The position numbers and the translations under genes were made by a program. A DNA stretch of 5,496 nucleotides from an uncultured Campylobacter sp. (GTDB lineage Bacteria; Campylobacterota; Campylobacteria; Campylobacterales; Campylobacteraceae), in the NCBI RefSeq assembly GCF_937997405.1, contig NZ_CALKTL010000052.1:1-5496 (forward strand), written 5' to 3'. The notes below the pieces were generated by a model that did not search any database, was not told the DNA's origin, and saw nothing but the letters and a program-made list of their open reading frames with translations. Within the stretch, counting starts at the first letter, position 1, and the number at the start of each line of letters is the position of its first letter. Below, piece by piece: positions 1 to 5,496 of the stretch.

Positions 1-415
1 GCGATGTTATAAACCATAAATAAAATTTCGCTACGTTGAGCTTGGATGCGTAGGGTGGTTGAGGCTTTGTAGTAGCTAAATTTTATTATCCAGTCTTGTT
101 GCGATATGAGGTCTTTTTATCTTGTGGCAAGTGCATTTTTAAATTTCTTAATTTTCGCGCATTCCCGTCATTTGATATTTAGGTTAGAATTTCGAGTCAG
201 ACGGCTAAATTTGCATTTAATCTCTACTCACTGCTTACGATCCGCGCTTAAAGTACGTAAAATTTTATTTTCAAAGCGGCGAAAGGGCTCGTCTCAAATC
301 GTCCGCAATGCTCGTCTAAAACTGCCAGCAGATCGCGCTTGTAGCCCGCCTGCTGTGATAAAGCTTTAGAATTTTACTGGGTTTGCGAAGCATTTAAATT
401 TTTAAGCAATAAATA

Positions 416-423
416 TGTAAAAT
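416..423 (+). promoter_or_regulatory. Possible -10 region for the oxidoreductase gene
   Basis: TGTAAAAT lies in an AT-rich stretch 33 bases before the chosen start codon. TAAAAT at 418-423 matches the sigma-70 -10 hexamer at five of six positions, and a TG sits directly before it, one base closer than in a textbook extended -10. Campylobacter promoters generally lack a conserved -35 box, and none is seen here. Position and composition fit, but the match is weak and other AT-rich words nearby could serve equally well. Confidence 0.3.
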
Positions 424-444
424 TAGCGAAATTTGATAATTCCA

Positions 445-450
445 AAGGAA
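445..450 (+). promoter_or_regulatory. Ribosome binding site fixing the oxidoreductase start
   Basis: AAGGAA lies six bases before the ATG at 457. It decides the start: an in-frame TTG at 433 lies upstream of this site and would add eight residues, part of them encoded by the ribosome binding site itself, so that longer form is unlikely. Confidence 0.85.
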
Positions 451-456
451 CGAAAA

Positions 457-3400
457 ATGGCAAAAGTTATGAAAACGATGGACGGAAACGAGGCGGCGGC
501 TTACGTCTCATACGCCTTCACCGAGGTCGCGGGCATCTATCCGATCACGCCTAGCTCGCCTATGGCGGATTACACCGATATCTGGGCGTCGCAGGGCAAG
601 AAAAACCTCTTCGGCATGCCCGTTAAAGTAGTCGAGATGCAAAGCGAGGGCGGCGCGGCGGGCACCGTGCACGGATCCTTACAAGCAGGCGCGCTTACGA
701 CGACGTATACCGCATCGCAGGGGCTTTTGCTAAAAATTCCAAATATGTACAAGATCGCGGGCCAGATGCTTCCGGGCGTCATTCACGTCGCGGCGCGCGC
801 GCTTGCGGCGCAGGCTCTTTCAATTTTCGGCGATCATCAAGACGTCTACGCCTGTCGCCAAAGCGGCTTTGCGATGCTCGCAAGCGACAGCGTGCAGGAG
901 GTGATGGATCTGGGCGGTATCGCGCATCTTGCGGCGATTAAGGGGCGAGTGCCGTTTTTGCACTTTTTCGACGGATTTCGCACGAGCCATGAAATTCAAA
1001 AGATCGAGGTGATGGACTATGCCGAGTTTGATCGCCTGCTCGATCGCGAGGCCGTGCGTAAATTTAGAGCTGACGCGCTAAGCTCCGAACATCCTAAAAC
1101 TCGCGGCACGGCGCAAAACGACGACGTATATTTTCAGACACGCGAGCTAACCAATAAATTTTACGACGCGCTTCCGGATATCGTCGCGGAGTATATGAGC
1201 GAAATTTCAAAGATCACGGGGCGCTCGTACGCGCCTTTCGTCTATTACGGCGCAAGTGAGCCGCAGCGCGTGATCGTCGCGATGGGCTCGGTCAATCAAG
1301 CCCTTGAAGAGGTGGTCGATCATCTAAACGCGAAGGGCGAGAAGGTAGGCGTGCTAAAAGTGCATCTCTACAGGCCTTTTAGCCTCAAATATCTCTTCGC
1401 CGCGATGCCTAAAAGCGTGCGTAAAATCGCCGTGCTAGACCGCACGAAGGAGCCAGGCAGTCTCGGCGAGCCGCTGTATTTGGATATAAAGGCCGCATTT
1501 TACGGGCGCGAGGACGCTCCGCTCATCGTGGGCGGCAGGTATGGTCTAAGCTCCAAAGACGTTGATCCCGCGCAGCTAATCGCCGTGTATGAAAATTTAA
1601 AGGCGGACGAGCCTAAAAACGGCTTTACGATCGGCATCGACGACGACGTGACGCATCTATCTCTACCCGTGGGAGATAAAATTTCGCTCGGCTACGAGGA
1701 TGAGACCGAGTGCTTGTTTTATGGCCTTGGCGCGGACGGCACCGTGGGCGCGAATAAAAATTCCGTCAAAATCATCGGCGACAAAACCGATCTTTACGCA
1801 CAGGCGTATTTCGCCTACGACAGCAAAAAATCGGGCGGCTACACGCGCTCGCACCTGCGCTTCGGCAAAAGACCGATCCGCTCGACCTATCTCGTCTCAA
1901 ATCCGCATTTTGTCGCCTGCTCGGTCGCTGCGTATCTAGACATCTACGACGTCATCGGGGGCATCCGAGAGGGCGGCACCTTCCTTTTAAATTCCATCTG
2001 GGATGCCGAGCAGACGGCGGCAAAGCTTCCAAACAAGGTTAAAAGAATTCTAGCCCAAAGACGGGTAAAATTTTATATCCTAAACGCAACTAAGCTGGCA
2101 CGCGATATAGGGCTCGGAGGCCGCACTAATACGATCATGCAATCGGCGTTTTTCAAGCTTAGCGGCATCATTCCGTTTGAGCAGGCGCAGAGCTATATGA
2201 AGGAATACGCCAAGAAAACCTACGCCAAAAAGGGCGAGGCGGTCGTGGCGATGAACTGCGACGCGATCGATAGGGGCGCGGACGCTTTGGTACAGGTAGC
2301 GATCGATCCTGCGTGGGTAAATTTAAAAGATGACGCGGCGGATATAAACGACAAATACAAAGGCGACGAATTTATAGAAAAGATCGTAAAACCGATGAAC
2401 GCAGCGCGCGGCGATAGCTTGCCAGTGTCGGCGTTTTTAGGACACGAGGACGGCGGGTTTGATGCGGGCACGACGCGATTTGAAAAGCGCGGCGTAGGCG
2501 TCACGGTGCCTAAATGGATCGAGCAAAACTGCATCCAGTGCAACCAGTGCGCCTTCGTCTGCCCGCACGCCGTAATCAGAGCGTTTTTGCTAGATGAAAA
2601 GGACGAAGCCGCCGCGCCTTTAAATTTAAAAGATCACCTGTTAGAAGCCAAGGGCAAGGAGCTAAAGGGGTTAAAATATAAGATCCAAGTAAGCCCGCTA
2701 GATTGCACGGGCTGCGCGCTTTGCGCCGAAAACTGCCCAAGCAAGGAAAAATCGCTCGTCATGGTGCCGCTTGAAGAAGAACTTGCAAAGGGCGAGCAAG
2801 AAAGCGCAGACTTTTTATTCGAGCACGTAAGATACAAAGACGATTTGATGGATAGATCAAGCGTCAAGGGCGTAGGCTTTGCCCGCCCGTATTTTGAATT
2901 TCACGGCGCGTGCCCGGGATGCGGCGAAACGCCGTACATCACGCTGATCACGCGACTTTTCGGAGATCATATGATCGTAGCCAACGCCACGGGCTGTAGC
3001 TCGATCTACGGTGGATCGGCACCTTCGATGCCGTACCGCAAGGACGAGAACGGCCGCGGCGTCGCGTGGGCGAACTCGCTTTTTGAGGACAACGCCGAGT
3101 TTGGGCTGGGAATGAAGATCGCAAGCGAGACGCTGCGCCATAAGATCGAAGATCTAATGCTAGGCTCGCTCTCAAGCGTGCCAAACGCGCTAAAGGCGCT
3201 TTATCACGACTGGATCGAAAACAGAAACGATACGCAAAAATCCGCTCAGATCAGAGATAGGCTCGTGCCGCTGCTAGAACAAAATTTGGACGCGCCCGGG
3301 GTTCGTGAAATTTTAGAACTGAAGCAGTATCTAAACAAAAAATCGCAATGGATCATCGGCGGCGACGGCTGGGCCTACGACATCGGCTACGGCGGCCTCG

Positions 3401-4038
3401 ATCACGTGCTGGCTACCGGCGAGGACATAAACGTGCTGGTGCTGGATACGGAGGTTTACTCAAACACGGGCGGACAGAGCTCCAAAGCTAGCCGCCGCGG
3501 CTCTATCGCGCAGTTTACCGCAGGCGGCAAGCGCGTTCAGAAAAAAGACCTCGGTCAGATCGCGATGACATACGGCAATATCTTCGTCGCACAGGTAAAT
3601 TCCAACGCAAATCAAGCCGCGACGCTAAAAGCGATCATGGCCGCCGAGGCCTACCCTGGGCCTAGTCTCATCATCGCGTATTCGCCGTGTATCGCGCACG
3701 GCATCAAAGGCGGCATGGGCAGCTCCGGCGATCAAGCCGAGCTTGCGAGCAAATGCGGCTATTGGCCGACCTACACCTTCGATCCGCGACTTGCGGCGGA
3801 GGGCAAAAATCCGCTTAAAATTTCATCCAAAGAGCCCGACTGGAGCCTTTATGAGGAATTTTTGCTAAACGAGGTGCGCTACAACGCGCTTAAAAAGATC
3901 GATCCGGAGCACGCGGGCAAGCTTTATGAAGCCAACAAAGCCGACGCGATGAGGCGTTACCGCCAGCTCAAGCGGCTTGCCAATGCCGATTTCGGCGATG
4001 AGGTTATCTCTGCGGGCGTCGCGAGCGAGAATGTTTAA
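457..4038 (+). CDS. nifJ: Pyruvate:ferredoxin (flavodoxin) oxidoreductase, single-chain
   Basis: Cytoplasmic enzyme that oxidises pyruvate with coenzyme A to acetyl-CoA and CO2, passing electrons to ferredoxin or flavodoxin. The ATG at 457 gives 1193 residues, the usual length for the homodimeric fused form. In order: pyrimidine-binding domain (about 14-245) with YPITPSSP and T31, E64 and R114; transketolase C-terminal-like domain (about 260-410); gamma domain (about 415-620) with GADGTVGANKNSVKIIG; a two-cluster ferredoxin domain with C692/C695/C698/C702 and C750/C753/C756/C760; and a TPP domain with GDGW (D970, T998, V1000 as metal ligands, N1003) and proximal-cluster cysteines C819, C822, C847 and C1078. 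As I recall the Desulfovibrio africanus enzyme, the N-terminal residues fall at identical numbers and the C-terminal ones at a constant +7. The C-terminus is shorter than in that enzyme, lacking most of the extension linked to oxygen protection. No frameshift is seen. Family identity is certain; the electron acceptor in vivo is inferred. Confidence 0.98.
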   Translation: MAKVMKTMDGNEAAAYVSYAFTEVAGIYPITPSSPMADYTDIWASQGKKNLFGMPVKVVEMQSEGGAAGTVHGSLQAGALTTTYTASQGLLLKIPNMYKIAGQMLPGVIHVAARALAAQALSIFGDHQDVYACRQSGFAMLASDSVQEVMDLGGIAHLAAIKGRVPFLHFFDGFRTSHEIQKIEVMDYAEFDRLLDREAVRKFRADALSSEHPKTRGTAQNDDVYFQTRELTNKFYDALPDIVAEYMSEISKITGRSYAPFVYYGASEPQRVIVAMGSVNQALEEVVDHLNAKGEKVGVLKVHLYRPFSLKYLFAAMPKSVRKIAVLDRTKEPGSLGEPLYLDIKAAFYGREDAPLIVGGRYGLSSKDVDPAQLIAVYENLKADEPKNGFTIGIDDDVTHLSLPVGDKISLGYEDETECLFYGLGADGTVGANKNSVKIIGDKTDLYAQAYFAYDSKKSGGYTRSHLRFGKRPIRSTYLVSNPHFVACSVAAYLDIYDVIGGIREGGTFLLNSIWDAEQTAAKLPNKVKRILAQRRVKFYILNATKLARDIGLGGRTNTIMQSAFFKLSGIIPFEQAQSYMKEYAKKTYAKKGEAVVAMNCDAIDRGADALVQVAIDPAWVNLKDDAADINDKYKGDEFIEKIVKPMNAARGDSLPVSAFLGHEDGGFDAGTTRFEKRGVGVTVPKWIEQNCIQCNQCAFVCPHAVIRAFLLDEKDEAAAPLNLKDHLLEAKGKELKGLKYKIQVSPLDCTGCALCAENCPSKEKSLVMVPLEEELAKGEQESADFLFEHVRYKDDLMDRSSVKGVGFARPYFEFHGACPGCGETPYITLITRLFGDHMIVANATGCSSIYGGSAPSMPYRKDENGRGVAWANSLFEDNAEFGLGMKIASETLRHKIEDLMLGSLSSVPNALKALYHDWIENRNDTQKSAQIRDRLVPLLEQNLDAPGVREILELKQYLNKKSQWIIGGDGWAYDIGYGGLDHVLATGEDINVLVLDTEVYSNTGGQSSKASRRGSIAQFTAGGKRVQKKDLGQIAMTYGNIFVAQVNSNANQAATLKAIMAAEAYPGPSLIIAYSPCIAHGIKGGMGSSGDQAELASKCGYWPTYTFDPRLAAEGKNPLKISSKEPDWSLYEEFLLNEVRYNALKKIDPEHAGKLYEANKADAMRRYRQLKRLANADFGDEVISAGVASENV

Positions 4039-4055
4039 GCTTTGCGGCTATTTGT

Positions 4056-4095
4056 TGAAATTCCGGCTCTGCGAATTTTGCAATCCGGAATTTTA
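4056..4095 (+). terminator. Possible terminator hairpin after the oxidoreductase gene
   Basis: AAATTCCGG (4058-4066) is the exact reverse complement of CCGGAATTT (4085-4093). A G-T and a T-A pair extend the stem outward to 11 pairs (4056-4095). The 18-base loop holds a small TGC/GCA pair that could nest inside. It starts 18 bases after the stop codon, the right place for a terminator, but it is followed by TTAAATTT rather than a clean T-run, so termination may be partial or the hairpin may instead stabilise the transcript end. Confidence 0.4.
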
Positions 4096-4137
4096 TTAAA
4101 TTTCGCGGGACTGCATAAAATTCCGTATAAATTTTAA

Positions 4138-4142
4138 AAGGA
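4138..4142 (+). promoter_or_regulatory. Ribosome binding site of the racemase gene
   Basis: AAGGA lies six bases before the ATG at 4149 and supports that start. A TATAAA word at 4126-4131 is too close to the start to be a useful -10. CATAAAAT at 4114-4121 is a weak alternative, so whether the racemase has its own promoter in the 110-base spacer is not settled. Confidence 0.75.
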
Positions 4143-4148
4143 AAATCC

Positions 4149-4841
4149 ATGAAAAAAATCGGACTAATCGGCGGCATGAGTTACGAATCTACGATTACCT
4201 ATTATGATGGGATCAATCGCAAAATTAACGAGCGTCTAGGCGGGCTAAGTAGCAGCGAAATCCTGCTAAGTAGTCTAAATTTTGACGAGATCGAGCGGTG
4301 TCAAAGAGATAATGAGTGGGGCAGGGCAGGTGAAATTTTAGCTCGTCACGCGCGAGTTTTGCAAAGCGGCGGCGCGGATTATATTTTTCTTTGCACCAAT
4401 ACGATGCATAAGTGCTACGAGGCGATAAAAGCCGCTATATCCGTGCCTTTCGTGCATATCGCGGACGCCACGTTAAGTGAGCTGCGAAAACGTGGCGTGC
4501 AAAAAGTAGGGCTGCTCGGCACGATTTACACGATGACGCAGGATTTTTACAAACAGCGCCTAATAGATGGCGGCGTAGAGGTACTCGTGCCGAATGCGGA
4601 CGAAATGGAAGCGGTAAACGAAGTAATTTTTAATGAGCTTTGCTTTGGTAAAATTTTACCACATTCCAAGAAGAAATTTTTGCAGATCATTGAAGGACTT
4701 AGGGCTCGCGGTGCGCAGGGCGTGATACTGGGCTGCACGGAGATCGGGCTGCTCGTATCGCAAGCAGATACCGCCGCGTGGCTATTTGATACTACGCAGA
4801 TCCACATCGATGCGGCAGTAAGTCTAGCTTTAAGCGAGTAA
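4149..4841 (+). CDS. Aspartate/glutamate racemase family protein
   Basis: Predicted cytoplasmic, cofactor-independent amino-acid racemase of the Asp/Glu racemase superfamily, closest in pattern to aspartate racemase/YgeA-type proteins. These enzymes interconvert L and D forms of aspartate, glutamate or a wider set of amino acids by a two-base mechanism. At 230 residues it is the normal full length. Visible landmarks are the N-terminal GLIGGMSYEST (5-15), the first catalytic cysteine in CTNTMH (C82), KVGLLGT opening the second half (119-125), and the second catalytic cysteine in GCTEI (C196). Having cysteine at both sites fits an active enzyme; some relatives with threonine at the first site are restricted to L-substrates, so this may be a broader or aspartate-type enzyme. 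Substrate cannot be settled from sequence. It is less likely to be the cell-wall glutamate racemase MurI, whose motifs differ. It sits alone between two hairpins, so it is probably transcribed separately from its neighbours. Confidence 0.93.
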   Translation: MKKIGLIGGMSYESTITYYDGINRKINERLGGLSSSEILLSSLNFDEIERCQRDNEWGRAGEILARHARVLQSGGADYIFLCTNTMHKCYEAIKAAISVPFVHIADATLSELRKRGVQKVGLLGTIYTMTQDFYKQRLIDGGVEVLVPNADEMEAVNEVIFNELCFGKILPHSKKKFLQIIEGLRARGAQGVILGCTEIGLLVSQADTAAWLFDTTQIHIDAAVSLALSE

Positions 4842-4849
4842 ATATCAAA

Positions 4850-4876
4850 TATAAGCCGGTAAAATTCCGGCTTATA
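4850..4876 (+). terminator. Hairpin terminator after the racemase gene
   Basis: TATAAGCCGG (4850-4859) pairs perfectly with CCGGCTTATA (4867-4876) around a 7-base loop, giving a 10-pair stem that begins eight bases after the racemase stop codon. The downstream side reads ATTTCAAATTTTTA, T-rich but interrupted, so this looks like an intrinsic terminator of moderate strength. It separates the racemase from the following promoter and gene. Confidence 0.8.
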
Positions 4877-4921
4877 ATTTCAAATTTTTATATACATTAT
4901 CAGTTAAATTTAATCTTTCTC

Positions 4922-4930
4922 TGTTATAAT
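4922..4930 (+). promoter_or_regulatory. Sigma-70 promoter with extended -10 for the DUF2325 gene
   Basis: TGTTATAAT combines a perfect TATAAT hexamer (4925-4930) with the TGN extension (4922-4924), the typical Campylobacter housekeeping promoter core. The upstream 40 bases are AT-rich with T-runs and no recognisable -35 box, as is usual in this genus. The predicted transcription start is near 4937, leaving a leader of roughly 23 bases that contains the ribosome binding site. No operator or repeat is visible around it, so the promoter looks constitutive. Confidence 0.8.
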
Positions 4931-4948
4931 AACGACTATCAATCATAT

Positions 4949-4954
4949 AAGGGG
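4949..4954 (+). promoter_or_regulatory. Ribosome binding site of the DUF2325 gene
   Basis: AAGGGG lies five bases before the ATG at 4960. An ATG at 4955 directly abuts this site and reads only ATG AAA TGA, so it cannot be the functional start. Confidence 0.75.
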
Positions 4955-4959
4955 ATGAA

Positions 4960-5283
4960 ATGAACGTTTTAGTTATAGGAGCAGATGAGATTACGCCCAT
5001 TAAGGCGGTTTTAAAAGACCTTGGCGCGAGTAACATCGAGCACTGGGATGCACGAAACGAAAATCGCGTAAATCGTAAGCCGATCCCGCAAGATACCGAG
5101 TGTGTCGTTATGCTTACGAGCTTTTTAAACCACAACACGATGAAAAAGATCAAAGGCGAAGTAAAAAAGCGCAAAATCCCGCTTGTATGCGCTAAAAGAA
5201 GCGTTAGCTGCGTATTTTGCGAATACTGTAAGGTCTTCAATTTAAATCAAGAATTCGGTTGCAGACCTTGCGAAGATGATTAA
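4960..5283 (+). CDS. DUF2325 domain protein with cysteine-rich C-terminus
   Basis: A complete 107-residue protein that I recognise as a DUF2325 (PF10087-type) family member; the family has no established function. The start begins with a beta-strand-like MNVLVIGADE followed by a helix (12-22) and the family-like HWDAR (28-32), suggesting a small alpha/beta, Rossmann- or receiver-like fold. The middle carries LTSFLNHNTMKKIK (52-65), and the end IPLVCAKRSVSC (73-84). There are seven cysteines: C48, C77 and a C-terminal group C84, C87, C90, C101 and C104 in a CxxCxxC...CxxC arrangement that could bind a metal or form disulfides. There is no signal peptide or membrane segment, so it should be cytoplasmic. 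It has its own strong promoter and good ribosome binding site, and lies downstream of a terminator. Its 3' end overlaps the start of another open frame by 8 bases. The family call is from memory of the conserved pattern; any role is unknown. Confidence 0.85.
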   Translation: MNVLVIGADEITPIKAVLKDLGASNIEHWDARNENRVNRKPIPQDTECVVMLTSFLNHNTMKKIKGEVKKRKIPLVCAKRSVSCVFCEYCKVFNLNQEFGCRPCEDD

Positions 5284-5496
5284 AATTCTAAGGAATTTAA
5301 ATAATGCCGGCAAGCCCAAGCAAGCGGTTAAAAAATCGTGTACTGCGTCGCGGTCAAATGCTTACGACGATGAAACAGGCGAGCTAAATTCTAAGGATTT
5401 TTTAAATTCTAGCAAATTTAACGCTACTTGCTTTGCGCACGCCGAAAGCAAGAAATTTAACGGCAAATTTAAAAAGTTTTCAAGCGGTAAATCGAG
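5276..5496 (+). CDS. Possible partial gene running off the right edge, unknown product
   Basis: From an ATG at 5276 the frame stays open for 73 codons to the end of the window, with no stop seen. The ATG overlaps the last 8 bases of the DUF2325 gene (ATGATTAA), an arrangement typical of translational coupling, but no ribosome binding site precedes it. The translation begins MIKILRNLNNAGKPK and is rich in lysine, serine and asparagine. The second half is low-complexity, with phenylalanine-lysine-asparagine words (SKFNAT, KKFNGKFKKF) that arise from repeated AAATTT tracts common in spacers of this genus. It could be the start of a real gene, or an accidental open frame in non-coding DNA. I recognise no family. 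A second possible start with a proper ribosome binding site lies in another frame at 5304. Confidence 0.35.
   Translation, partial: MIKILRNLNNAGKPKQAVKKSCTASRSNAYDDETGELNSKDFLNSSKFNATCFAHAESKKFNGKFKKFSSGKS
5290..5294 (+). promoter_or_regulatory. Ribosome binding site-like AAGGA before the ATG at 5304
   Basis: AAGGA is followed by nine AT-only bases and then ATG at 5304, spacing and composition close to those of confident genes here. It lies inside the open frame starting at 5276 and points to a start in a different frame, which makes the true gene start at this edge ambiguous. Confidence 0.4.
5304..5387 (+). CDS. Possible small open frame (27 codons) with a good ribosome binding site
   Basis: ATG at 5304 preceded by AAGGA opens a 27-residue basic peptide starting MPASPSKRLKNRVLRRG and stopping at TAA 5385-5387. 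No family is recognised. It may be a real microprotein, a chance frame, or the first part of the longer frame starting at 5276: the two frames overlap through a run of six A (5330-5335), and a -1 shift there would join them. Confidence is low because the peptide is short and lacks any conserved motif. Confidence 0.25.
   Translation: MPASPSKRLKNRVLRRGQMLTTMKQAS

Larger units (their letters stand above)
1..456. other. Unassigned region upstream of the oxidoreductase gene
   Basis: About 450 bases with no convincing gene. The plus strand is stopped in all three frames within the first 23 bases, so any gene entering from the left on that strand would end there. The one longer plus-strand open frame (106-369) has no ribosome binding site in front of its ATG and an arginine/leucine-rich translation unlike a folded protein, so I do not call it. 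Two minus-strand stretches read more like protein (left edge to about 136, and 248-373) but neither has a complete start-to-stop gene structure; they are described as findings. The last 60 or so bases are AT-rich and probably carry the promoter and leader of the downstream gene. Confidence 0.55.

Noticed and set aside
106..369. 87-codon plus-strand open frame upstream of the oxidoreductase
   Set aside because: There is no ribosome binding site before the ATG, the arginine-rich translation is unlike a folded protein, and the minus strand reads as well or better in part of it.
433..456. TTG at 433 as an earlier start for the oxidoreductase
   Set aside because: The added eight residues would be encoded by the ribosome binding site region, whereas ATG 457 has AAGGAA six bases upstream and starts the protein exactly as the family does (T31 and E64 fall at the expected numbers).
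2220..2543. Antisense open frames within the oxidoreductase gene
   Set aside because: They lie fully inside a gene whose plus-strand frame is certain, lack ribosome binding sites, and arise from its GC-rich codon pattern.
2548..2761. Possible separate ferredoxin gene at the two CxxCxxC motifs
   Set aside because: The motifs are in frame inside the oxidoreductase at the place where the fused family carries its ferredoxin domain, with no stop or start between.
4955..4963. ATG AAA TGA two-codon leader overlapping the DUF2325 start
   Set aside because: Its ATG directly abuts the AAGGGG site, too close for initiation, so it is probably a by-product of the leader sequence.
4872..5240. 122-codon minus-strand open frame opposite the DUF2325 gene
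   Set aside because: It covers the promoter, leader and part of the terminator hairpin of plus-strand units, and the plus-strand frame has the promoter, ribosome binding site and family match.

Overview
The window looks like chromosomal DNA from an anaerobic or microaerobic Campylobacter, on the GC-richer side of the genus (C. gracilis, C. showae or C. rectus type). This rests on three things: the contrast between GC-rich coding DNA and AT-rich spacers full of AAATTT/TAAAATT words, AAGGA-type ribosome binding sites, and an extended -10 promoter (TGTTATAAT). The species is an inference from base composition and style, not from a marker gene.

Layout: (1) Bases 1-456 hold no gene I can assign with confidence, only two short protein-like stretches on the minus strand that may be gene remnants. 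(2) Bases 457-4038 encode a complete single-chain pyruvate:ferredoxin/flavodoxin oxidoreductase with every thiamine-diphosphate and iron-sulfur ligand I looked for in place. (3) A 110-base spacer contains a large inverted repeat, a possible terminator. (4) Bases 4149-4841 encode an aspartate/glutamate racemase-family protein with both catalytic cysteines. (5) A clear hairpin at 4850-4876 ends that unit, and a strong promoter at 4922-4930 starts the next. (6) Bases 4960-5283 encode a small DUF2325-family protein of unknown function with a cysteine-rich tail. (7) From 5276 to the right edge an unbroken frame overlaps the DUF2325 gene by 8 bases. A second short frame with a better ribosome binding site runs into it through an A-AAA-AAT run, so the real gene structure there is unresolved.

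All confident genes are on the plus strand, but the spacers, hairpins and internal promoter suggest separate transcription units rather than one operon. The oxidoreductase is central metabolism (pyruvate to acetyl-CoA plus low-potential electrons), and the racemase probably serves D-amino-acid metabolism. No functional link between the three genes is visible. I see no mobile element, CRISPR array, tRNA or rRNA. The main window content is ordinary housekeeping; the least explained parts are the right edge and the DUF2325 protein.
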